DNA from: Aricia agestis
Taxonomy: Eukaryota; Arthropoda; Insecta; Lepidoptera; Lycaenidae
Reading direction: 5' to 3'
Length of the DNA: 64,000 nucleotides
NCBI RefSeq assembly: GCF_905147365.1
Contig: NC_056421.1
Location: 14,712,001-14,776,000, forward strand
Part shown: piece by piece, positions 32,223 to 44,470 of the stretch
Layout of the letters: every line of letters begins with the position of its first letter
How positions within the stretch are numbered: the first letter of the stretch is position 1
Translations under genes and position numbers: made by a program
Notes under the pieces: model-generated
Told to the model about the DNA's origin: nothing
Database searches by the model: none
What the model saw: only the letters and a program-made list of their open reading frames with translations

Positions 32223-34612
32223 AATAACGTTCAACTTCAACGCGCGTTCGGTAATAATTGTGAATTTCTTTTTAATTAAAAAAAATAGTATCGTACTAGT
32301 TTTAAAAGTCAAATGGTCGATCTGGCTACGCATAATCCCTTTTTGTAGCTCAATTAGTATTCAGTACACAAACGTACTTTACTCTTGTAATGTTTGTTAT
32401 CAGACAATCAGATGATTAACCTGCCTAACCAAAGTTGGAAACTTATCCCTGTTGTTCTAACGTAAATATAAATTAAACCGACGTCTTCTAAATCGAAGCA
32501 ATCTCCGTACCTCATAATAAAAACTTACCTAATTCATTATACTAAATACTAATAACACATTCGTAGGTACTCAACTAAATGTATTGTGAATATTATAATA
32601 AGTTCACATCTGCCTCCAACAGTCACATACAAATTACTAATAACAACATCACGCGCTTTGTCGTCGGGTAAATAGTGTGGGGTTGAGCCCCTAACACATT
32701 TAGCTGACAGTGTGACGGACAGACAAAGGAGCCAATATTTCGTTTACATATCAAAATTATATTACATAACATATTATAACGTAACAAAGATAGTTCTATG
32801 ATTAATTATATTTATGGCGTTTTATACTCTATTGAACCAAGTATAAAGTAAGTTTTCATAGTCTGGCTATAGCGTATACATTTAAAGACGTGAGTGAAAG
32901 AACACGATAAGTAACAGTAAAAAATTGCTGTTTTTTGCATAATGCAGGCTTTAGGGCCGAAAAAAAAGGATTCGAAATTAAAAAAAACAGTGCACTTTAT
33001 GTGTAGCCAGTCATATAAGCCAGGTATGAAGTAGATAAGTCACAAGATTTGTTCAAATTATAAAGAAAAAATTATGAGTAGTAAATGTCCGTATATTACA
33101 AAATGTTTGTTAACGAGTTCTTCAACTCACTTCATTTATATTCGGTCTGAAATGTTAAATTTAGTTAAGTTTAATAGAGAGAGTTTCAATTTAAAAACAA
33201 TTGGAAAACATAGAAAATTAGAAAATAGTTTCATGCAAATAAAATAATCTCTTACCTATCCGTGTGGTAATTACTAGAGACAAATATTGTACCTAGTTTT
33301 AGGGCTACCAATAATAATGATCTAATTTCTTTTAAAAGCAAAAAATATTTACATGTTCAGATTACTTATTTAAATGATTTGTGATTTAAAAGTGGTAAAC
33401 ACACAGTCAACACAATTTTTAATATAAAACAAATCAATTCCTAATACTCGTACCTACATATCGAAAAACAAAACTGGTACAACAAAATTCGTTGACATAC
33501 CACGCTATATACTGTGCTTAATAATATAATTCGGTAATACAGAGGGTTATTATATTACCTACCCTTGCGACACATGCCAGCTCTAATATTTTGCATCTGC
33601 GGCTGACTGACAAACTGACAAGCTCTCAACGATAAAGGATTTCAACACAAAAGTGTGAACGTGACGATGCATAGATTACAAAACGTTGCTGAGTGTTGAA
33701 TATTTTAGACAAACACAAAAAATACATACTTTAATCTGTCGATATTTATATTCAAGTTTACTGTTATTGCTATTAATGTAAAGGGGTTAGTACTTTTGGG
33801 GTAACTTTACACGTTAAAAACTTTAAATTGTTTAACCAAATTTCGTACAACTAGGTGTTACCTTCTTTTAGTTTTGGGAATGGACAGAAAATTTTGCATT
33901 TGCCACGACGAAAACCGATTTGTACATTAATGAGATTGCAGGTATCTATTATTAAAATAATTCTGCTACTATTGTAAACTAAACGTTTGTGAGGAGAATT
34001 CATTATTTAGATACCACCTTCCCTTTATTGTAAAACTATCACGCAAATACTACTGATTTTGATGAACTCTGGTTTGTGATTATTTAACTCTTTGGATTAA
34101 AATATAAAATACTGTTTCATCAAGGAAAAACATGTCATAGAATAAATTCGTGTTCTGTGTCGACGTGGCAAGAGTCGCGAAACATAACTAAAATCTACAC
34201 ACGCCGCGCGCCGCCCAATCTACAGAAATCTTTATATGTACAGCAGTGTTCAATATTGCGTGCGGCCCTCCCTGATTGCCAATCACTCCGAAGGGCTGAG
34301 GGCCCTCCGTAGATCTCGCCTCATTTTTATATTTACAGACGAGAATACAATACAGTCTTGTACCTATTTCTAAATTCGAAGTTCATTGAATTGTGAAGCA
34401 GACAAATAAAGACAGCTTTTTAATGATTTTTGTAACTTATCTGCAGCTACTTTAAGTTCATGCTTCTCAAGAACATGTGCCAGTTGTGGCTGCTTATACG
34501 TACTTTTACTAAATGTAAACACATGTAAAATAATTCTTCTAGTGAAGAAAATATATATAGATAGGCGCCACAGTATTCTATATATATTTTCGTAGATTAT
34601 ATATCATCGCAA
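32223..34612. other. Unique AT-rich sequence
   Basis: No gene or known repeat is seen. A weak similarity to 58780-58870 exists around 32925-32990 (TTTTTTGCA, GGCTTTAGG). A GC-richer patch at 34195-34320 contains GGCCCTCC twice. Confidence 0.3.
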
Positions 34613-34666
34613 ATATAATATTTGAAATAGATTATCCCAGGGGATAATCTATTTCAAATATTATAT
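34613..34666. repeat. Perfect palindrome, 26-bp arms, 2-base spacer
   Basis: The left arm 34613-34638 (ATATAATATTTGAAATAG then ATTATCCC) is the exact reverse complement of 34641-34666, with AG between. Outside it CGTAGAT (34591-34597) and ATCTACG (34664-34670) continue the pairing, apart from about 15 extra bases on the left. Confidence 0.95.
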
Positions 34667-37250
34667 CTACGATTGTGCAAGCACATATCGCATAGTCACA
34701 AAATAATAGTTAACCATGTGCGGGTTTCCTCACGATATGTACTTGGGATCTATAAATGTCTCACTGGTACATTTGTAATCACTAGAATCGGACCCGCATC
34801 ATTGAGTGCAAATCAAAAAGCTACATGCTAGACTACCCACAGTCGAGTATCAAAAAGTTATAAACCCATAATAGAACAATGACTCAAGATAACTCATTTC
34901 ATACATAATATTATAATATAATATTATATAGCAATCCAATCTTAAAAGCTATTATGTTATGAATAAATCAAAATGTGCTCACATCATCTCATACAGTAAT
35001 CCATCTTCACATGCTCACGACGAATATGTATTAAGATATGGTAATGCGCGGCCTACATTCCCCCACAGCTCGAGAGCTGGGGTCTTATTTTCATGTCTTC
35101 AACTTCGCCCCGATCACTTGTAGTCCTACTATCGCAAGAGACAGCATGTGTGCGCGCTAGCGAGACAGCATTCGCTCGAAACGACATTCGAATTATGAGA
35201 ATATAAGCACTCTGTATAGATTATCTCGGCTCAGTGGATAGCCGGAGGGCTGGAGGGCCGACTCAGCACATTTTCCCCGTATATACCAAAAAGTATTCAT
35301 ACCTGCATATAGGTATGAATACTTTTCAGTGAAAACGCGCCATTATAGTAATTTAAAAGCCATTATAATATCTTCATTTGAAGTATTTTTTAAAACTCTA
35401 AACAACAAAATCGAACTCTTACCACATGAAAATGCATTTTGGCGCATTATCGTAAGTCTACCATATTTAATATCCAATTTAGTAAGAAATTACCTAAACT
35501 AATATTAGTTACAATAAAAAACTAAAATTAGTTACAATAAATACAACAACTTTTATAATAATATTAGGTTATAACATCGACGGCAAAATGGCGTCAAAGC
35601 CTAACTGTCGTCTATCCCTAACTACCTCTAGTACGTAAATCTACCCTCAGTTACAAACGATTCAGAACTTTTCAAAACTGAAAGCGTTCAGTCGTCCTTT
35701 TGCGCGACACTCTAACGAACCATTTAGCTTCCGTGAGCCACTCGAGGCAAATAAAAGTCCCTCTCGCCTTCCGCACTCACGTACGGAACCCGCTACATCG
35801 AGAGCCCGCACTCTCAATCAAAAACCCTCACCTGTCACTCAAATTGAACTACTACCTCGTTCTAGAAGACGCCGAGGAGGATCTCGAGGGGGGGCGGGGA
35901 AAGGGGCGGTTAGGCGAAGCACCCTCGGCGAAGAGTCCTCCAGTCGGGAACCGTTTATGAGCTCAACTGTATTTGTTATCGGAATTACCGGAGGAAAATC
36001 GCTTGCGAGAGAACTGCGAATTGCGATTCTCGGGGTACTACAAACTAACGTTAAGAGTGGACATAAGAGTAATTTGTCGCAATTATTTGCGTCTTTAAAT
36101 GTAGACATGTTTGTTTCAGTACACTAACATATCGAGTAGGTTATAATGATGTGTAATTATGAAGTTATGTGCTAAAACTAAACCAATGATTTAAAATTAG
36201 GAGTGTAAAATAATAATTTAAGACCTCCATCGTGAGTATTGCAAACACAATAGATTTTCAATTATTATGCGGCTCCCGGCTGCCGCTCCCGGGGATTGAT
36301 GGGTTAGTCACATGCTAAATATAAGTTTCGAAGAATATTTTTCACTTTAATCACTCATTTGCACCAGCCTGCGTTATTGCTACTGGTATGACAATGAATT
36401 AAATGTTTTTTTTTTATATTAATAAATACTTAAGTACTAGTATAATACAATATTAAATTCACAATTTTTAATTTTAACCCAGACCGGCGGAAGTGGGTCC
36501 AGATTGCCAGACGCGTCTGCGGTCAGCGCCGGCTCTCGTGTCCACACAATTAACACGTCCACTCGCTGTCGGCCACTTTCTCCCCCCATTCGAATGGCGC
36601 TTAAACCCACCGATTAACACCGAATTAATAGCGAGTTGATAGTGGCCGATTGATTTTAACTTGACCGAGTTTCAATCATTGCTGACCAAATACACTTAAA
36701 TCTTAATACGACTTTTTAAATCTCTGTAATAAAAATCAATGCCACTTTTCGTTGTAATTTTATAACTCAAAAACGGTCTCCTATCCAAACCAAATGTTTA
36801 GGCTATTTATTAAATGGTTTATGTGAAGTCAGCTCAAAATAGGTCGAGCGGTTCTTTATTTATCACATTTTTGTAAAAATAATGGCGTTCAAAAAATGTT
36901 CCAATATTTATTTATTTTTATTTAGATTCAAAGACTTAATACTTTGTAAACTAAAATTAGATTGTATGACTGTTTCAGGTTAAACTTTATAGTTTTCAAA
37001 GCAAAGTACGAACGTTTGTCTAAGTTAATTTCTGTTGGAATATTATACTGTTATTTCTGATGTTCTTAATGCTTATTATTAAAGAGAATACATTAGGTTT
37101 TAACCAAAAACTAACAATAACAGACGATGGTAGGATTTAAAAAGGGGTTGCGTATTATATTAATAATACGCAACCGTGTAAATAAAACCATTAATAATGT
37201 CGTCAATATTGCTTAAAATGTCAACATACCATACTCACAAATAAAAATAT
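34667..37250. other. Mostly unique sequence with two palindromes and GC patches
   Basis: 35289-35326 is a perfect hairpin (16-bp arms AAAAGTATTCATACCT, 6-base loop). 37146-37175 is another (13-bp arms GGTTGCGTATTAT, 4-base loop). GC-richer patches at 35040-35280, 35690-35960 (with GGGGGGGCGGGG) and 36480-36600 may be non-coding conserved elements. No gene is recognised. Confidence 0.45.
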
Positions 37251-38129
37251 ACGTGGGAGAGCCATGCTTCTGTACGAATGGGCCGGCTCGACCGGAGAAA
37301 TACCACGTTCTCACAGAAAAATTAAATTAAATTAAATTAATTTATGAACTTGTATATTTTCCTATTGTTATTAATATGTTAATTTATTGACATCTCTTAC
37401 AAATAACTTTATTTTTATATAAATTTAATTTAATATTAGTATAATCCTCAAGTCTGACTTATTTTAGGGAATGTATGAGTCTTTTTTTTTTTTGTTTTAT
37501 TATAAGTTTATCTATGTCGCAATATGTTATGCTTCTTGGTCGCAATGAATTTATTTTTATTATTATTTGTGTTTTATAGTTAATGATATTGAGTACCTAC
37601 CTTTGTATTAAAAACATGTGTGTCTGTGACAGTCGCAATTCTAATAATTGTTAAATTACTTATTTAAATATTTAAGTGTAATTATTAGAGTATGTACTTG
37701 ACATTTGCTATTATTATTATTGATTTTTTTTATGTTGTGTATAGTATTTATTGGACTGCATGGTAAAATGTTACTTCTTTTGTTTATTATTGTTAACTGT
37801 ATTACTTACTTTGCCGTCTGTTACTATACCGAATAAATAAATAAATAAATAAAAACCGGCGTGAAACAGCGCTTGCGCTGTGTTTCGCCGAGTGAGTGAG
37901 TTTACCAGAGGCCCAATCCCCTAACCTATTCCCTTCCCTACTCTCCCCTATTCCCTTCCCTTCCCATCCCTACCCTCCCCTAATTACCCTATTCCCTCTT
38001 AAAAGGCCGGCAACGTACCTGCAGCTCTTCTGATGCTGCGAGTGTCCATGGGCGACGGAAGTTGCTTTCCATCAGGTGACCCGTTTGCTCGTTTGCCCCC
38101 TTATTTCATAAAAAAATAAATAAAAAAAA
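37251..38129 (+). mobile_element. SINE-like element split by a LINE insertion
   Basis: The head 37251-37320 (ACGTGGGAGAGCCATGCTTC to TCTCACAGAAAA) continues at about 37854 with CCGGCGTGAAACAGCGCTTG, the polypyrimidine tract, AAAAGGCCGGCAACG and TTATTTCATAAAAAAATAAA. The 533 bp between are foreign. Confidence 0.85.
37321..37853 (+). mobile_element. 5'-truncated LINE 3' UTR inserted in SINE
   Basis: AT-rich insert between CAGAAAA and AACCGGCG, ending CTTTGCCGTCTGTTACTATA, CCG and a (AATA)n tail. There is no coding part. The A-rich junctions hide the exact target duplication (at least AAAA). The AATA tail fits a non-LTR retrotransposon. Clade not assigned. Confidence 0.7.
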
Positions 38130-40006
38130 CGATAATCTGTCACCTTTCTATATAAGAAACAGTAGCGTTCATGCAAGCAGACAAGAATTATCAAATCTAT
38201 ACAACACAATATCCATTGTGTGGTACCAACAGGCGACAGTGTGACAGTGTATCATCCGCGTCACAGTGTCACAGTGACCGCAGTGGGCGTGCCACTATAT
38301 TGTCCACTAATCTCAGGATGTCACAACAGTCTTTGTGACGAGTACACATGCTCGATGACTGAGAGGTATCATGAATGGAGGATGAGAGTGCAACTCTCGT
38401 AAGTGATAGTGCAGATTCCGCGATTGAGAGATATTTTTGGTATTCAATAACTGTTCATGACAAAAGGGTTTATCTGAAGATCGAAATGTTTCTGTATCGA
38501 ATAGTGCCTATTCGAATGTATATTTATTTTTAATGAAGAAAAAAAATGCAGTGCAGACACTCGGGCGACACTCGGCCCTAAACAAAATGATGACCGAACA
38601 GAGGATGACGAAGGGGAAGACGGTTTATTTAACAAAGTAACAGCTAATATAATTTAGCTATGTAGCTGAGCAGTACTGATCTCAAACGTCTAAGTTTGGC
38701 GTGGTGAAAGATTATATATACCTAGCTATTATGAAAAAGTATACCTACACCCACACCAAGGTACTAACAAGCAATGAGAGTGATGACCCAACAAAATACC
38801 TATAAATAATATAAGTACATTATATTCTTTATTTACGATTGTAACTTTTGTGCGACTCTCCTATTGTATTGAAGCTATAATGATATCATTTTAATAACTC
38901 TTCAGCGCGCGCTCTCTTTGTAATGAACACGAGCGGGGGGTGGAGTGACAGAAGGGAGGGGGAGGGGGGTCGTGGTGGGGCGAGCTCGGCCGCACAATAA
39001 CCGCCTTTGAGTCGGACGAGGGCGGGCAGTACATTCACGAGCGCGAAAACTGGTGACGGAAACAAGATGACCATACTCAAATATGGTTCAACGTTGGTCA
39101 AAACTATTTAAGATCAGTTGCAGGGTCTTTGGACAATGTAACTTGAAATGTTATATTATATTGGCAGTATCCGTAAAACATAACATTACTCGTAAAAGCT
39201 CCAACTGGCAAAAGTAACTCTTTTTATCTTAAAAATATAATATAACGAATGAGTTCCATAAGCAAATACTAATTTTTATCTGTTTGTATGTCTTATGTGA
39301 ATGAGTAAAAAATATAAACATCAATCTCCAACTATTCTTCTATCTATCTTGACAAAATCCTACGTTTATAGAAAAAAAAAGTTTTTTGTATGTACCCGTC
39401 ATTGAGATAATATTTTGGCCATACATTTTGTGTGAAGACTCCGTTTAAAGTCTACGTATTTTTGCCTACATAATACCATGCGCGGTTTACTTGCCCGCGG
39501 GTGTACAATATATTTTCCAATATTTATAAATAGAAGTATTGTGGTATTGGAGTGGTCTGATGTTCGGCATTTCCATATTACTTCGTTTGACCCCCCGGGG
39601 GTCCCGGGAGATGCCGGGGGGGGCGGGGGTGCTAACGAACGCGCCTTTGACAACCAAGACCTCCACAAATTGGACTCTCCAGAGTCTTTTATCCCCGATC
39701 TTATATCTCTCATTATATATTTTATCATTATTTTTGAATTCTTCAATAAAATTGAAAGAGGAATATTCTTATTTTCCTTTTTCGTATTCGCAATTCGTTT
39801 GCGTCTGCTCCTCGAAATATTTGTTGACGAAGATTAAAGCAATCACTGAGTTCCGGTGGGCTCTCTGTAGTGAATAGATATTGAACATTGACAAAGAAAC
39901 AAAACTCTCCATATGGAACAGTCGAGACAACGGTAACTGTTCTAATTAAAATATTTTTATTATCTAGTAATGAAACATTTTCTGATTGAATATTTCCTAG
40001 TTACTA
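38130..40006. other. Mixed sequence with two G/C-rich islands
   Basis: 38229-38285 carries CAGTGTGACAGTGT and CACAGTGTCACAGTG, an imperfect inverted/tandem set. 38933-38985 is G-rich (GGGGGGTGGAG, GGGAGGGGGAGGGGGG) and 39591-39636 has GGGGGTCCCGGGAGATGCC plus GGGGGGGG. Both are G-quadruplex candidates. Open frames over 39399-39877 on both strands show no family and are not called. Confidence 0.4.
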
Positions 40007-40010
40007 GTAA

Positions 40011-40364
40011 TTTTTTTTTTATGAAATAAGGGGGCAAACGAGCAAACGGGTCACCTAATGGAAAGCAACATCCGTCGCCCATGGACACTCGCAGCATCAG
40101 AAGAGCTGCAAGTGCGTTGCCGGCCTTTTAAGAGGGAATAGGGTAGTAGGGGAGGTAGGGAAGGGAAGGGAATAGGGGAAGGAAGGGAAGGGAAGGGAAC
40201 AGGGGAGGGCAGGGAAGGGAATAGGGTAGGGGATTGGGCCTCCGGTAAACTCACTCACTCGGCGAAACACAGCGCAAGCACTGTTTCACGCCGGTTTTCT
40301 GTGAGAACGTGGTATTTCTCCGGTCGAGCCGGCCCATTCGTGCCGAAGCATGGCTCTCCCACGT
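40011..40364 (-). mobile_element. SINE-like element with expanded polypurine tract
   Basis: It is complete in reverse, from poly-T and ATGAAATAAGGGGGCAAACG to GGCTCTCCCAC. GTAATTT at 40007-40013 and 40365-40371 may be the target duplication. The GGGAAGGGAA/GGGAATAGGG tract is the longest of any copy here (about 40130-40235). Confidence 0.8.
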
Positions 40365-40371
40365 GTAATTT

Positions 40372-41021
40372 ACGTGTAATTATTTAGTGATGTATAGTCT
40401 ATAGTGTTAGTAACGGATCCTACTGTGATCGTCTCGCGTTGATGTCTCTTGCAAGGGCGCTGCGGCCCACGCCCGCTACGAGGATGAGGTACGACGACGT
40501 CGCGCGTCGCGTCACTACGCCCACTATTTGCCAAGAACATTTCTTTTTTTTCCAAACTTATTATAAAAATCTCTATATAAATAAGGAAAGAGCTCTGTAT
40601 TTAAACATTAAAATAATAATTCACTACCATTTTGTGAAAGTAAAATACATTCTAAAATCATTACCAAGCGAGTTTTCATATTTTTGACAACATTATCAGA
40701 TGTATTTACATAATATTGTGACAAGTGATTAGGGGCCGGCGTCGGGTATTGTCGGGTGTGGACGGGTGTGGGACGTGGGGCGGCGTGTGAATACACATGA
40801 AGTTATTGTTAAACATGAGACGGGCAGAAAAATAGTTCTAAGGGTGTTATTATTGTTGTAAGTTGTTTATGACAACATTATGTATCAGCACGATCTAAAT
40901 ATCTATTGACAAGCTTTTTTCATTCATATACTTTTCCATATTTTAGTTTTATGACGTATGGTGAAAGACCTATTTACATATAAAGCTGTTTTTATTTTTT
41001 TACTACTAGCAAACGTTAGCA
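40372..41021. other. Unique sequence with GC patches
   Basis: 40440-40530 (GACGACGTCGCGCGTCGCGTC) and 40732-40790 (GTCGGGTGTGGACGGGTGTG) are GC-rich. No gene is seen. Confidence 0.3.
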
Positions 41022-41024
41022 TAA

Positions 41025-41171
41025 GGCCGGGCGCGCACTAGCGGCCACGCCGCGGCGGCCATCGAGATGACCTTAGTATGAAACCGCCATAGATGACGCG
41101 CAACTGGCCGCAACGCGACCAGCGGCCACATCATACTTTCGTGACTAGTGGTGACTAGTGCGTGCCCGGGC
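41025..41171. mobile_element. PIF/Harbinger-like MITE, 147 bp
   Basis: The ends GGCCGGGCGCGCACTAG and, reversed, GCCCGGGCACGCACTAG match at 15 of 17 positions. TAA flanks both sides (41022-41024 and 41172-41174), a 3-bp target duplication of Harbinger type. The GC-rich interior has GCGGCCAC-type inverted blocks. Confidence 0.7.
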
Positions 41172-41410
41172 TAAAAGTGAAAGAAGTTTTCATATGTAGC
41201 AAAATGCGCATACTGTAAAATTCAGCAGTAAATTCAAATCCAAAACTCAAAATGTAGGTTTTGTTTTGTTGTGGTTACATTTCAGTAACTACTCAAGTAA
41301 GTCGTCGTTAATAATTCATCACTTTTGTTGGTACTTTTATAATTTAGCAGTTCGTAATTTGACAAGAATACGACTACTACACACTACGGTCTAGAGTCTA
41401 GACTCTAGAC

Positions 41411-43205
41411 TAGTGGTGGTTAATATAACGTATAGCTGATAAAAATAGCGCGCTAGTTCTTCGAAACGAATAGCGCACGCTATAAATCTATGCATAAGAC
41501 GCTACGTTATAACGTACCGCGCGGTCACTGACCTAGCGCGGCGCCGCCCGCGCTGCCGATCGCGCGCGGTTTCGTTCGATCGTTGTCGTGTCGTTTCGTT
41601 GTCAAATCGGGTGAATTCGGCTGTCATTGCATTTGCAGTTTTGCATTGCGTGTTATGTAAGTTATGGGTAAAATTATAATATTATAATCATCGTATTTTT
41701 TCTAAATCTGGATACGTTACTAGTGAGTAGTGAGTAGTGACAGAAGAAATCGTTTGTTGTCGACAGAATAATATTATTTAACGCGCAAATAATATTTTTA
41801 AATGTAAATAAAATGTAAAAAAAAACTGACATTGTAAAAATATGTACATATTATGTAGTACCAAAAAAGAAAAAAAAACATTTAAAGCATTTGTAAATAA
41901 TAAAATTGTATATATACAACCTAACCCTAACATAAACCTAAACCAATTTATGTACATGGTACATATTATATAATGAACTTTGAAATACGCCTATAATTTT
42001 ACTAATCATGTTTGTTCAAATATAATATCAATACAGAGTTAAAATTAATATTTGCAACATAATATAAGTAACCAATTAATGAATTATTAAATTAACGATT
42101 ATATTATTCTAAATATGTAACACACACGTTATATTATATTATTAACTCACCCACCGCGTTATAATTATTGTAGACGTTACGCATCATCATAATATTATTA
42201 TTGATATAACATAAAGAAAGAATTTCAATAACGTCGGTAACTTTACAACGCGTCCAGAATCGAGATTTCATTCGATATAACGTAGCGTCAAAACTAGCGC
42301 GCTTGAAATTTGTTAAAACGTAGCATCAAAACTAACGCGCTTGAAATTCGTTAGAACGTAGCGTCAAAACTAGCGCGCTTGAAATTCGTTAAAACGTAGC
42401 ATCAAAACTAACGCGCTTGAAATTCGTTAGAACGTAGCGTCAAAACTAGCGCGCTTGAAATTCGTTATAACGTAGCGCCAAAACTAGCGCGCTTGAAATT
42501 CGTTATAACGTAGCGTCAAAACTAGCGCGCTTGAAATTCGTTATAACGTAGCGCCAAAACTAGCGCGCTTGAAATTCGTTATAACGTAGCGTCAAAACTA
42601 GCGCGCTTGAAATTCGTTATAACGTAGCGTCAAAACTAGCGCGCTTGAAATTCGTTATAACGTAGCGTCAAAACTAGCGCGCTTGAAATTCGTTATAACG
42701 TAGCGTCAAAACTAGCGCGCTTGAAATTCGTTATAACGTAGCGTCAAAACTAGCGCGCTTGAAATTCGTTATAACGTAGCGTCAAAACTAGCGCGCTTGA
42801 AATTCGTTATAACGTAGCGTCAAAACTAGCGCGCTTGAAATTCGTTATAACGTAGCGTCAAAACTAGCGCGCTTGAAATTCGTTATAACGTAGCGTCAAG
42901 GCAAGCGCCCTTGAAAGAATCGGGATTTCATTCGTTATAACGTAGCGTCAAAACTAGCGCGCTTGAAATTCGTTATAACGTAGCGTCAAGGCAAGCGCCC
43001 TTGAAAGAATCGGGATTTCATTCGTTATAACGTAGCGTCAAAACTAGCGCGCTTGAAATTCGTTATAACGTAGCGTCAAGGCAAGCGCCCTTGAAAGAAT
43101 CGGGATTTCATTCGTTATAACGTAGCGTCAAAACTAGCACACTAGAAAAATGTAGCATATTCCATATAGCATGTTATGAAAATATAGCCGTTAGGGACAC
43201 CACTG
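41411..43205. mobile_element. Non-autonomous hAT-like element with internal array
   Basis: CTCTAGAC occurs immediately outside both ends (41403-41410 and 43206-43213), an 8-bp target duplication fitting the nnnTAnnn pattern of Buster-type hAT elements. The termini are TAGTGGTGGTTAATATAACG and, reversed, CAGTGGTGTCCCTAACGGC. The left subterminal part has GCGCGCTAGTT and GACGCTACGTTATAACG. The same two motifs, inverted, make up the array at 42251-43140 near the right end. The middle (about 41690-42240) is AT-rich. A GC-rich stretch at 41520-41640, followed by TTATGTAAGTTATGG, resembles a leader with a splice donor. No transposase frame exists. The flank is itself rich in TCTAGA, so part of the duplication match could be chance. 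Confidence 0.7.
42251..43140. repeat. 38-bp tandem array with 90-bp higher-order tail
   Basis: The unit is CGTAGCGTCAAAACTAGCGC followed by GCTTGAAATTCGTTATAA (38 bp). Unit starts run every 38 bp from 42281 to 42851 (15 steps). Then 38- and 52-bp units alternate as three 90-bp dimers (42851, 42941, 43031, to 43121). The 52-bp form contains AAGGCAAGCGCCCTTGAAAG, then AATCGGGATTTCATTCG. Early units alternate GCGTC/TAGCGC with GCATC/TAACGC, another dimer pattern. Confidence 0.95.
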
Positions 43206-43213
43206 CTCTAGAC

Positions 43214-43995
43214 TATTCGTGATTGGGTGGAACATAATATAACCGATACGTCTGTCGTCTAGTCTTAGATTAAGCTTAGGGTTAATTTTAGATTTTTTAC
43301 ATTTTTGCCATAGCCCATCTGAAGCACATAATATTATTTTTCTTATGAAACGATCAAATGTTAAGCCTGAATTAATCTTATCAGCATTTTATGTTATTTC
43401 AGAAATTCTGTCGTTACTAGAACCTAGAGCATAAAAACTCGCACAAGTCTCCAGCTACAAAGAGACAAGCCTAGCTCTACAGCCATCATCAGACGAGTCT
43501 GTTATGTAACTCAAAACACTCCGTTGCGATTACCTCGTAGTAAATAATCATAGTTAATGCAGAAGCTTCCGCGACAATGGTCTGGGCATCTCATACCTTA
43601 GCAATCGCGTAATGGCCTCCCCCAGGGGCCGGCGCGGAAGCAGCGTCATTGTTCCGATGACTGAGAGGTCCCGGGGGTCCCGGGGGTCCGGGGTGCAGGG
43701 GGTCCGGGGGGGTAGGGGGTCGTTACGGGGCGGATCCGCGTCGTTACGCGGAGACAAAGGCGATGTGCTCGGCCATTTCGCGGGAACTAACGAACGTCAT
43801 GATTATTTTTCATATTTCATGATGACGAGAATCCTCTTTCATTACGAAGGCGTGGTAGTAATTATGGCAGCACTAATGGTCGCGCTCTCTGCTGAAAAGC
43901 TTTAGGTATTTACAATGAAATACCTACCATGTCAAACTTTAAAAGCGCTCTAAACAGATCTCTCGATCTGAGACCTTTTAAAGCGCTTTCGCAAT
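43214..43995. other. Unique sequence with G-rich island 43620-43745
   Basis: The island has repeated CCCGGGGGTC and GGGGTGCAGGGGGTCCGGGG blocks, a strong G-quadruplex candidate. AAAGCGCT motifs near 43945 and 43978 form a loose inverted pair. No gene is seen. Confidence 0.4.
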
Positions 43996-44470
43996 AAGGG
44001 CGGATTCGACCAAACTGGAGTAACATTTTACTCGAGTATAACAGCTGTCTCCTAATCTAAGAGTAAGCTGGTTTTGCGTTTTTCCAACTTCTAATCGAAG
44101 AATGAGGTAATTACACGGGAGTAAATATTCACACGGGCTATTTTGGTGGAGTAAATATTAAACTGAGAATAGTTGCACAACAGGGTTCAACTGTCACGGT
44201 CGGTGTCATTGTGAACTACACACACTGGCAAAATTAGAGGAACATAGGTAAAAAGGGCCACAACTTGAACTCAAGTAGGTCGGGCTGAGTGAAATCCTTT
44301 TTTATAGTTACTAAGCTAATTTAAGAAATAAAATATTGAACAAAACTGGCAAGTTGACAGGTTTTTATAGCAATTATGCCCTAATAAGTGTTTTTCGATG
44401 ATTGACGTTGTAAGTGTTCCTGATAAGAATGGCGTTTTAGCGGGGTGCAAGGTATGCTCAGCTTATTTGA

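Noticed and set aside
35700..36108. Overlapping frames of 86 and 89 codons on opposite strands
   Set aside because: Both strands are open in the same GC-rich patch, with no motif in either.
39399..39877. Three overlapping frames of 112-119 codons on both strands
   Set aside because: They share a G/C-rich island and AT-rich flank, with no family similarity. Mutual overlap in three frames argues for chance openness.
41915..41945. CCTAA-type telomere-like motifs
   Set aside because: Only two or three imperfect units (CCTAACCCTAAC), inside the hAT-like element. Not a telomeric tract.
42251..43140. CRISPR-like regular repeat
   Set aside because: Units are contiguous with no unique spacers, sit inside a hAT-like element, and the DNA is insect-like. 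The same reasoning rejects 55262-55805.
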